The notes beneath the pieces are model-generated. The model did not search any database and was not told the DNA's origin. It saw only the letters and a list, made by a program, of their open reading frames with translations. The position numbers and the translations under genes are program-made. Positions 1-6,822 of a stretch of 64,000 nucleotides of DNA are shown here, piece by piece. Origin of the DNA: Mycolicibacterium frederiksbergense (GTDB taxonomy: Bacteria; Actinomycetota; Actinomycetes; Mycobacteriales; Mycobacteriaceae); the NCBI RefSeq assembly GCF_012223425.1, contig NZ_CP038799.1:5564249-5628248 (forward strand). Reading direction: 5' to 3'. Position 1 is the stretch's first letter, and each line of letters starts with the position of its first letter.

Positions 1-1611
1 CCGCTCATAACTGGCCCCGCGCAGATCGTATCCGGTGCGGGGGTTGGCGAACCGGCGGATCTCGTCGAAGATCTCCGAGCCCGACTTGTAGGCGAAATCG
101 TCACCGAAACCCAGGTATTCGGCGACCCCGCAGATCAGCTCCCAGTCCGCCCGGGCGTCCCCGACGGCCGGGACTGACTGCTGCAGCAGCGTGAGGTTGC
201 GCTCGGAGTTGATCATGACGGCATCGGTCTCGGCCCACAGCGCGGCGGGCAGCATGATGTCGGCGTAGCGGTTGGTGGCCGTGTCGACGTAGGCGTCCTG
301 AGTGATCACCAGTTCGGCCATCTCGAGTCCGGTGATGACGGTCGCTCGATTCGGCACGGTGGCAACGGGATTGGTACAGATGATCCAGCAGGCCTTGATC
401 TCCCCGGCGGCCGCCTGCTCGAACATCGCGATGGTGCCGGGGCCGACATCGGAGCGGATCGTGCCGGGGTCCAGTCCCCACTGCTGCTCACAGAATTCCC
501 GGTCCTCGGCGGACAGCACCGCACGCTGGCCGGGTAACCCCGGTCCCATGTAGCCCATCTCGCGACCACCCATGGCGTTGGGCTGTCCGGTCAGCGACAT
601 CGGACCGCTGCCGGGCCGACAGATCGCGCCGGTCGCGAGGTGCAGATTGCAGATGGCGTTGGTGTTCCAGGTGCCGTGTGTGCTCTGGTTGAGCCCCATC
701 GTCCAGCAGGTCATCCACTCCCCCGATTCCGCGATCATCGCGGCGGCGGTGCGGATGTCGGCCTCGGGGATCCCGGTGATCTCGGCGACGCGCCCGGGCG
801 GGTAGTCGGCCAGGAAGGCAGGCATCGCGTCCCAGCCCTCGGTGTGTTCGGCGATGAAATCCTGGTCGATGTCGCCGTTCTGGACGAGCAGATGTAGCAG
901 TCCGTTGAGCAGCGCCAGATCGGTGCCCGGTTTGATCGCCAGGTACAGGTCTGCCTTGTCCGCGGTGGCCGTGCGCCGCGGGTCCACCACGATGAGCTTG
1001 GCACCGGATTTGATCCGGTCGGCCATCCGCAGGAACAGGATCGGATGGCAGTCGGCCATATTCGCGCCGATCACGAAGAACAGGTCGGCCGAGTCGAAAT
1101 CGGTGTAGGACCCCGGCGGGCCGTCCGCACCGAGGGACTGTTTGTACCCGGTTCCTGCGCTCGCCATGCACAGCCGGGAGTTCGACTCGATGTGCACGGT
1201 GCGCAGATAGCCCTTGGCCAGTTTGGTCGCCAGATACTGCGCCTCGATGGACATCTGGCCGGACACGTACAACGCCACGGCATCGGGCCCGTGCTCGTCG
1301 ATGATGGCCCGCAACCGCCGGCCGGCCTCAGCGACGGCCGCGTCCACCGGCACCGGTTGCGGTTCACCGCCCCGCTCCCCACGCACCAGGGCAGTGGTCA
1401 ACCGGCCGTCGGTGGCGGCCATCATCTCGGCGTGCGTGGCGCCCTTGGTGCACAGCCTGCCGAAGTTGGTGGGATGCAGCCTGTCCCCGCTGACCCTGGC
1501 GATGACGGGGAGCCCGGTGACCGCATCCGGGGCGGTGGTGACCTCGATGCCACATCCCACACCGCAGTACGAGCACGCGGTGCGTGTCGTCTCTCCCACG
1601 GTCGCCGTCAT
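1..1611 (-). CDS. Assimilatory nitrate reductase, molybdopterin type (3' end cut by window edge)
   Basis: Reduces nitrate to nitrite in the cytoplasm for nitrogen assimilation. The ATG at 1611 opens an uninterrupted frame to base 1 (537 codons), so the C-terminus lies outside the window. The N-terminus carries the [4Fe-4S] signature CSYCGVGC (about residues 13-20) and GRLCTKGATH, followed by molybdopterin-binding stretches (NSRLCMAS, GANMADCHP, VVDPRRT, NQSTHGT, GREMGYM). This is the NasA/NarB/NasN family of molybdoenzymes rather than NarG, which is much larger. It lies downstream of narK on the same strand with nirBD close by, giving a complete nitrate-to-ammonium set. Whether a C-terminal BFD-like or flavodoxin domain follows cannot be seen. 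Confidence 0.93.
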   Translation of the reverse strand, partial: MTATVGETTRTACSYCGVGCGIEVTTAPDAVTGLPVIARVSGDRLHPTNFGRLCTKGATHAEMMAATDGRLTTALVRGERGGEPQPVPVDAAVAEAGRRLRAIIDEHGPDAVALYVSGQMSIEAQYLATKLAKGYLRTVHIESNSRLCMASAGTGYKQSLGADGPPGSYTDFDSADLFFVIGANMADCHPILFLRMADRIKSGAKLIVVDPRRTATADKADLYLAIKPGTDLALLNGLLHLLVQNGDIDQDFIAEHTEGWDAMPAFLADYPPGRVAEITGIPEADIRTAAAMIAESGEWMTCWTMGLNQSTHGTWNTNAICNLHLATGAICRPGSGPMSLTGQPNAMGGREMGYMGPGLPGQRAVLSAEDREFCEQQWGLDPGTIRSDVGPGTIAMFEQAAAGEIKACWIICTNPVATVPNRATVITGLEMAELVITQDAYVDTATNRYADIMLPAALWAETDAVMINSERNLTLLQQSVPAVGDARADWELICGVAEYLGFGDDFAYKSGSEIFDEIRRFANPRTGYDLRGASYER

Positions 1612-1679
1612 CCGACCATCGTGCGCGGGCACTGTTCCGGTTCCTTTGAGCCGACGTTATCGCGAAGAAAACTCGACCT

Positions 1680-1714
1680 CACAGCGGGCTCACCCCCTCG
1701 GTGAGCCCGCTGTG
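1680..1714 (-). terminator. 15-bp perfect hairpin between narK and the nitrate reductase gene
   Basis: The left arm CACAGCGGGCTCACC (1680-1694) pairs perfectly with GGTGAGCCCGCTGTG (1700-1714) across a 5-nt loop. Read on the minus strand it lies 30 nt after the narK stop and 68 nt before the nitrate reductase start. A T-rich stretch (GTTTTCTTC) begins about 7 nt beyond the stem. It could terminate narK transcription, or partly terminate or stabilise a joint narK-reductase mRNA. Mycobacterial terminators often lack a strict U-tract, so stem strength is the main evidence. Confidence 0.7.
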
Positions 1715-1744
1715 CGGCGGCGTGTTGGGCGATGGGTCGCCAGG

Positions 1745-3178
1745 TCAAGCGGTGACTGCCTGCTCGGGCAGCACGTCATCCTTGGCCGTTTGACGTGCGG
1801 CACCCATCCGCAGGAAGACGAACCAGGTGACGAACGCGCACACCACGTAGAAGCCGAGGAACACCCAGAAGGCGTTGGTGGCCGATTTGGCGTCGCTGAC
1901 ATAGGACATCCGCAGCACGATGTTGATGAACACCCCGCCCAGGGCTCCCACCGCACCGGCAAACCCGATCAAGGCCCCGGACATGCTGCGCGACCAGGCC
2001 GCCTTCTCGTCCTTGCTCCACTCGTCGTGGTTCTGGGCCTTCGCCTCGAAGATCGACGGGATCATCTTGTAGGTGGATCCGTTGCCCAGCCCGGACAGGA
2101 TAAACAGCAGGATGAATCCGGCCACGTAGGCGCCCATCTGGGTGCTGGTGGGGGCGCCTGCGGCCGCATCGTCGAGCACACCGGCGGCCACCAGGATGCC
2201 GGCGGCGAAGATCATCGCGACGAACACATAGAGGGTGATCTTGCCGCCACCGATCTTGTCGGCGAGTTTGCCGCCGAACGGTCGCGAGATCGAGCCCAGC
2301 AGCGGGCCCAGAAAGGCAATCTGCGCGGCATGCAGAGAGGCCTGTGCGGCGGTGTCGCCGCCGGCCAGGAAGTTGATCTGCAGCACCTGACCGAAGGCGA
2401 ACGAGAAGCCGATGAACGAACCGAAGGTGCCGATGTACAGGAAGCTCATCACCCAGGAGTCCTTGTACCGCATGGCCTCGACCATCGCCCCCAGATTGGA
2501 GCGCTGATTGCCCAGGTTGTCCATGAACACGGCCGCACCCAGTGCGGCGAGGCCGACCAGCACCAGGTAGATGGCGCAGACCAGGTATGGCGCGGTGTTG
2601 CCGATGGTGGCGATGACCAGCAGACCGATGAGCTGGATGACCGGCACTCCGATGTTGCCGCCCCCCGCGTTCAGGCCGAGCGCCCAGCCCTTGAGCCGCT
2701 GCGGATAGAACGCGTTGATGTTCGTCATCGACGAGGCGAAGTTGCCGCCGCCCAGGCCCGCGAAGGCCGCGATGATCATGAACGTGGTGTAGGACGCGCC
2801 CGGTTGGGCCATCACCCACAGCGTCAGCACCAGCGGAATCAGCAACAGCAGCGCGCTGACGATGGTCCAGTTGCGACCGCCGAACCGCGCGGGCGCAATG
2901 GTGTACGGAATGCGCATGAATGCACCGATCAGCGTCGGTATCGCGACGAGGTAGAACTTTCCGGCGGGGTCGATGCCGTACACGTCCTGCGGCATGAACA
3001 GCACCATCACCGACCAGATCGACCACACCGAGAAACCGACGTGCTCGGCGAAGATCGACCAGATGAGGTTCCGTTTGGCGATCTCCTTCCCGGGGGTCTC
3101 ACCGTCGGTCCCCTCCCAGGCATCGACATCCTCGGCATCCCAGTGAGCGATGTCACGATTGCGGCTTGTATTAGGCAC
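1745..3178 (-). CDS. narK: Nitrate/nitrite transporter, NarK family (MFS)
   Basis: 477-residue major facilitator of the nitrate/nitrite porter family, about 12 membrane helices, in the cytoplasmic membrane; it imports nitrate or exchanges it for nitrite. The two nitrate-signature-like glycine stretches are visible: AGLGGGNFASSM (about residues 140-151) and, in the second half, LSGLGNGSTYKMIP. The soluble N-terminus (TSRNRDIAHWDAEDV) resembles mycobacterial NarK proteins. It is divergent from the nirBD operon across a 191-bp control region and upstream of the nitrate reductase gene on the same strand, which supports an assimilatory role. The ATG at 3178 follows directly from the conserved N-terminal region. 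Confidence 0.93.
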   Translation of the reverse strand: MPNTSRNRDIAHWDAEDVDAWEGTDGETPGKEIAKRNLIWSIFAEHVGFSVWSIWSVMVLFMPQDVYGIDPAGKFYLVAIPTLIGAFMRIPYTIAPARFGGRNWTIVSALLLLIPLVLTLWVMAQPGASYTTFMIIAAFAGLGGGNFASSMTNINAFYPQRLKGWALGLNAGGGNIGVPVIQLIGLLVIATIGNTAPYLVCAIYLVLVGLAALGAAVFMDNLGNQRSNLGAMVEAMRYKDSWVMSFLYIGTFGSFIGFSFAFGQVLQINFLAGGDTAAQASLHAAQIAFLGPLLGSISRPFGGKLADKIGGGKITLYVFVAMIFAAGILVAAGVLDDAAAGAPTSTQMGAYVAGFILLFILSGLGNGSTYKMIPSIFEAKAQNHDEWSKDEKAAWSRSMSGALIGFAGAVGALGGVFINIVLRMSYVSDAKSATNAFWVFLGFYVVCAFVTWFVFLRMGAARQTAKDDVLPEQAVTA

Positions 3179-3328
3179 TAGTTCCTCCCAGCAGCGGAAA
3201 CGGTTGAGGAGAAACTATGTTTCGGCCATTCCGCCTCCGTTGCCCCACCGTGTCGGGTTTGTCAACACCTACTCACACCGGCCGTATCCCGCTTGGTGCG
3301 CCACGGTATTCATGCGCGACGCACTTCT

Positions 3329-3344
3329 GAAACGAATTCGAAAC
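3329..3344 (+). promoter_or_regulatory. Possible GlnR half-boxes upstream of the nir operon
   Basis: Two GAAAC pentamers (3329-3333 and 3340-3344) start exactly 11 bp apart, giving the AC-n9-AC spacing known for actinobacterial GlnR sites. They lie in the shared narK/nir control region, just upstream of a TANNNT -10 candidate (TAGCTT, 3355-3360) that precedes the ATG at 3370 by 9 nt. GlnR is known to activate nitrate/nitrite assimilation genes in mycobacteria. Only two of the usual four half-sites are recognisable, so this is tentative. Confidence 0.35.
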
Positions 3345-3369
3345 AATGGCCCCTTAGCTTCGCTGAAGC

Positions 3370-3723
3370 ATGAGCGATGGCAGCACACCACAGTTCCTGC
3401 AGGGCGCCTTCCCGTTCGAAGGGGCCGGTTTGGACAAACCGGTGCCCATCCATGACACGTTGCGCTACGTGGTCCCGGCGGGCATCGTCACCCAGCCGGT
3501 GTACTTCCGCGGCGGGAACTCGACCAAACACATGGTCTCGGTGGTACTGGTCCGTGACGGTGTCCCGATGCGCTACTTCCCCATTGCCGCCAGGGGCGCC
3601 ACCCACGTCGCGTTGCGCGTCGTCGAAGATCTGCTCGCCGACACGGTGCTCGAGGTGCACATCGCCGCGCCCGAGGGTTGCTCGGGCACCGTCATCCTCG
3701 ATCTCGGCCTCGTCGAGGTCTAG
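3370..3723 (+). CDS. Conserved small protein of the nir operon, function unknown
   Basis: 117 residues. I do not recognise a named family. The protein is soluble, with no signal peptide or membrane helix. Its valine-rich alternating pattern (LRYVVPAGI, HMVSVVLV, TVLEVHIAAP, GTVILDLGLVEV) suggests a compact beta fold. The TAG stop is followed immediately by the ATG of nirB with no spacer, so the two genes are very probably co-transcribed and translationally coupled. That points to a role in nitrite reduction, its regulation, or cofactor assembly. A TAGCTT -10 box 9 nt before the ATG suggests an almost leaderless transcript. Confidence 0.75.
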   Translation: MSDGSTPQFLQGAFPFEGAGLDKPVPIHDTLRYVVPAGIVTQPVYFRGGNSTKHMVSVVLVRDGVPMRYFPIAARGATHVALRVVEDLLADTVLEVHIAAPEGCSGTVILDLGLVEV

Positions 3724-6237
3724 ATGACCGTCACCGAAGCGGTCATCCTTCCCGAACATCGGGCGTCCACCGCTAAGGCGCGCCTGGTGGTGGTCGGCAA
3801 CGGGATGGCCGGTATCCGCGCCATCGAGGACGTGCTGGCCCGCGGCGGCGGCGAGAAGTTCGACATCACCGTGTTCGGGGACGAACCCTACGGCAACTAC
3901 AACCGGATACTGCTGTCGAATGTCCTTGCCGGCAAGGATGATCCGTCAGAAATCTATCTGAACGCACTTGGTTGGTACACCGACAATCACATCGGCCTGC
4001 GGGCCGGGGTGCGCGTCGTCCGTATCGACACCTTCGGACATGTGGTGCTCGCCGACGACGGCTCCCGGGTACGGTACGACAAGCTGATCCTGGCCACCGG
4101 CAGCCGTTCGTTCTTTCCGCCGATGACCGGCCTGTGGGCCGACGACAAGAACATGGCCGACGGCGTGTTCGGTTTCCGCACCCTCGACGACACGTCGGCG
4201 ATGATCGCCGAGGCCGCCAACCGCACCAAGGCCGTCGTCATCGGTGGCGGATTACTCGGACTCGAGGCGGCCCGCGGGTTGCAGAGTCGCGGAATGGCAG
4301 TCGACGTGGTGCATGCGGCATCGACGCTGATGAACGCGCAGCTCGACGACCCCGCCGGCAACATTCTGCGCACATCGGTCGAGAGCCTCGGCATCGGGGT
4401 GCACACGTCGAAGAGGACGACAGAGGTGCTGGTGCAGGACGGCAAGCTCACCGGGATCGTGTTCGCCGACGGCGAGCGGCTGGACTGCGACATGCTGGTG
4501 ATCGCGGCGGGCATCCGGCCCAATGTCGGACTGGCACAACGGGCTGGGCTCACGGTTGAGCGCGCCATCGTCACCGACGACCACATGCGCTCAGTCGACG
4601 ACGACGACATCTACGTGGTGGGCGAATGCGCACAACACCGCGGGCAGGTCTACGGTCTGGTCGCACCGCTGTGGGAGCAGGCGAAGGTGCTTGCCGACCA
4701 TCTGACCGGCACCGACAGCAAGGCCGCCTACCACGGTTCGCGGGTGGCCACCAAGCTCAAGGTGGCCGGCGTGGACGTCGCGTCGATGGGGGTCAAGGGA
4801 CCTGAACATCCCGACGACGAGTTCGTCCAGTATTCCGAGCCCAAACACGGTGTGTACAAGACCATCGTCATCCGGGACGGGAAGCTGGTGGGCGCCACGC
4901 TGATCGGTGACGTCAGCAAGGTGTCGTTCCTCACTCAGGCCTTCGACAACGGGCTGCCGTTGCCCGACGAGCGGGTGGCACTGATGTTCGACATCGGCAC
5001 ACCGGATGTGGCCGTCGGCGTCGCCGAGTTGGCCGATGACGCGCAGGTGTGCAACTGCAACGGCGTGTCCAAGGGCGCGCTGGTGGCGTGTGTGCGGGCC
5101 GGTGAGACGTCGATGTCGGCAGTGATGGCAAAGACCAAGGCCGGCAAGGGCTGTGGATCGTGCAAGGAACTGGTCGGACAGGTCGTCGAATGGGCTGCAG
5201 GCGGTGCGGTGACTGAGGATCCATCGGCCTCCTGGTACGTGCCTGGCGTGCCGTACGCCAAGCCGGAGCTGATGGGGCTGATCCGGGATCTGCAACTGCA
5301 CTCGGTCTCTTCGGTATTCAATGCGCTGGCACCCGACGGCAAACACGACGCAGGATCGAAGATGGCGCTGGCGTCACTGCTGGAGATGATGTGGGCCGAC
5401 GAGTTCGTCGACGAGAAGGATTCGAGGTTCATCAACGATCGGGTGCACGCCAACATTCAGCGGGACGGCACCTTCTCGGTGGTACCGCAGATGAAGGGCG
5501 GCGTGACGAGCGCGTGGCAGTTGCGGCGTATCGCCGATGTGGCCGACAAGTACTCGATCCCGATGATCAAATGTACCGGCGGACAACGCATCGACCTGCT
5601 GGGCATTCGCAAGGAAGACCTACCCGGGGTGTGGGCCGACCTGGAGATGCAATCCGGCTATGCCTACGGCAAGAGTTTCCGAACCGTGAAAACCTGTGTG
5701 GGTAGCGATTTCTGCCGGTTCGGCGTGGGCGACTCCACCGCGTTGGGAATCGCCCTGGAGGAACGGTTCCAGGGCCTGGCCAGTCCGGCCAAGATGAAGC
5801 TCGCCGTCACCGGGTGCCCGCGTAACTGTGCCGAGTCGCTGTGCAAGGACCTCGGCGTGGTGGCCGTGGACGGTGGCCGCTGGGAGATCTATGTCGGCGG
5901 TGCCGCGGGCGCCCATATCCGCAAAGGTGACCTGATGGCCACCGTCGACTCGGCGGCGGAGGTGATGACGCTGACCGGCCGGTTCCTGCAGTACTACCGG
6001 GAAAGCGCCAACTGGCTGGAACGCACCTACGCGTGGGTGCCACGGGTGGGCATCGAACACATCCGTGCGGTCGTGGTGGAGGACGCCGACGGGCTCGCCG
6101 AGGGACTGGATGCGCGGATGCAGAAATCGATTAATGCCTACCGGGATCCGTGGCTCGACGGGCGAGAGCCGGCGACCGAGGGACAGTTCCGCACCTCGCT
6201 GCCACTGCTACCGCTGCCGCAGGTGCCGGTGCGATGA
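3724..6237 (+). CDS. nirB: Assimilatory nitrite reductase [NAD(P)H], large subunit
   Basis: 837 residues, the usual NirB length. The order of domains is an FAD/NAD(P)H oxidoreductase module (VVVGNGMAGIRAIEDV at about 20; second Rossmann motif VVIGGGLLGLEAARGL at about 170), a BFD-like [2Fe-2S] segment (CNCNGVSK...GCGSCKEL, about 440-490), then the sulfite/nitrite reductase domain with siroheme-[4Fe-4S] ligands TCVGSDFC (about 657-664) and GCPRNCAES (about 697). It reduces nitrite to ammonium using NAD(P)H. Its stop overlaps the nirD start in an ATGA arrangement, so subunits are coupled. Confidence 0.97.
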   Translation: MTVTEAVILPEHRASTAKARLVVVGNGMAGIRAIEDVLARGGGEKFDITVFGDEPYGNYNRILLSNVLAGKDDPSEIYLNALGWYTDNHIGLRAGVRVVRIDTFGHVVLADDGSRVRYDKLILATGSRSFFPPMTGLWADDKNMADGVFGFRTLDDTSAMIAEAANRTKAVVIGGGLLGLEAARGLQSRGMAVDVVHAASTLMNAQLDDPAGNILRTSVESLGIGVHTSKRTTEVLVQDGKLTGIVFADGERLDCDMLVIAAGIRPNVGLAQRAGLTVERAIVTDDHMRSVDDDDIYVVGECAQHRGQVYGLVAPLWEQAKVLADHLTGTDSKAAYHGSRVATKLKVAGVDVASMGVKGPEHPDDEFVQYSEPKHGVYKTIVIRDGKLVGATLIGDVSKVSFLTQAFDNGLPLPDERVALMFDIGTPDVAVGVAELADDAQVCNCNGVSKGALVACVRAGETSMSAVMAKTKAGKGCGSCKELVGQVVEWAAGGAVTEDPSASWYVPGVPYAKPELMGLIRDLQLHSVSSVFNALAPDGKHDAGSKMALASLLEMMWADEFVDEKDSRFINDRVHANIQRDGTFSVVPQMKGGVTSAWQLRRIADVADKYSIPMIKCTGGQRIDLLGIRKEDLPGVWADLEMQSGYAYGKSFRTVKTCVGSDFCRFGVGDSTALGIALEERFQGLASPAKMKLAVTGCPRNCAESLCKDLGVVAVDGGRWEIYVGGAAGAHIRKGDLMATVDSAAEVMTLTGRFLQYYRESANWLERTYAWVPRVGIEHIRAVVVEDADGLAEGLDARMQKSINAYRDPWLDGREPATEGQFRTSLPLLPLPQVPVR

Positions 6238-6530
6238 GCGATCTAGGGCCGGTCTCCCAGGTTCCCCTGGGAGAGGGCCGGACCTTCGCCGTGGAGAACA
6301 GCCAGATCGCGGTCTTCCGATTGCGCGACGGATCGCTGCGGGCGCTGGATGCCGTGTGCCCGCACAAGGGTGGGCCGCTCGCCGATGGGCTGGCCGACGA
6401 ATCCGTGGTGGTGTGCCCCCTGCACGGAGCGACCTACGACATGTGCACCGGAACCGAATCCGGTGGTGGCGCCCCGGTGCGCAGCTATCCGGTTTCCGAG
6501 GTCGACGGGCGGATCCAGATCACCACGTAG
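6234..6530 (+). CDS. nirD: Nitrite reductase [NAD(P)H], small subunit (Rieske-like)
   Basis: 98 residues from the ATG at 6234, which overlaps the nirB stop; this start fits the NirD family, whereas the open frame extends upstream inside nirB. It keeps the Rieske ligand pattern CPH (about residues 41-43) and CPLHG (about 60-64), so it may bind a [2Fe-2S] cluster, although some NirD proteins have lost these ligands. It is the partner of NirB in the cytoplasmic nitrite reductase complex. Confidence 0.95.
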   Translation: MSDLGPVSQVPLGEGRTFAVENSQIAVFRLRDGSLRALDAVCPHKGGPLADGLADESVVVCPLHGATYDMCTGTESGGGAPVRSYPVSEVDGRIQITT

Positions 6531-6576
6531 GTGTTGCGCGTACTACTCGCCGAAGCGGTTATGCGCCAGTACTTTT

Positions 6577-6612
6577 TGTGGATCTGTGGATAGAACAGTT
6601 GCCTGTGGACAA
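6577..6612 (+). other. Cluster of three DnaA-box-like TGTGGA repeats
   Basis: TGTGGATCT (6577-6585), TGTGGATAG (6585-6593) and TGTGGACAA (6604-6612) occur in the same orientation within 36 bp. The last is the exact complement of TTGTCCACA, the preferred mycobacterial DnaA box. The cluster lies in the 292-bp gene-poor gap between nirD and lgt, directly before the DUF222 remnant. It may be the upstream flank of the former 13E12 element rather than an active DnaA site. The rest of the 6531-6576 interval shows no gene. Confidence 0.4.
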
Positions 6613-6638
6613 CTGATTTGCGCGCCGAGCGTTTTCGA

Positions 6639-6660
6639 TACAATTCGAACATGTTTGCGA
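6639..6660 (+). promoter_or_regulatory. Degenerate -10 / LexA (SOS) box of the decayed DUF222 gene
   Basis: A TACAAT -10 hexamer (6639-6644) is followed at once by TCGAAC-N4-TTGCGA (6645-6660). The mycobacterial LexA consensus is TCGAAC-N4-GTTCGA, so the left half is perfect and the right half has two mismatches. The ATG at 6651 lies inside the box, exactly as in the intact copy at 35118, and transcription from this -10 would be leaderless. Confidence 0.5.
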
Positions 6661-6810
6661 ATGCGGTGTTGGATCGGGAGACCGTGCTAGCGGCTTTCGA
6701 GGCGTTCGACCCGGTCTGCGAGCAGTTGGCCGCTCGAAGTCGGTCAGGACACCCTGACTCATTCCCATCATCCGGAGGAACTGCTCAGACCCCCGGACCC
6801 GGAGCCCTAG
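6651..6810 (+). pseudogene. 5' remnant of a DUF222 / REP13E12-family (HNH) gene
   Basis: From ATG 6651 the frame reads MFANAVLDRETVLAAFEAFD and DPVCEQLAA, a typical 13E12-family N-terminus. The frame is then broken near 6733: shifting by one base restores LEVGQDTLTHSHHPEELLR, the DALTHPELL-like stretch expected next, until a stop at 6808-6810. Nothing further of the roughly 500-codon gene remains before the convergent lgt stop at 6823. The call therefore rests on about 50 residues in two frames plus the preserved promoter layout shared with the intact gene at 35118. Confidence 0.6.
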
Positions 6811-6822
6811 CTCGCCGGCCGG

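Noticed and set aside
1214..3181. 655-residue plus-strand open frame opposite narK
   Set aside because: Antisense to a clear NarK with strong motifs; composition is Arg/Gly/His-rich as expected for GC-rich shadow frames.
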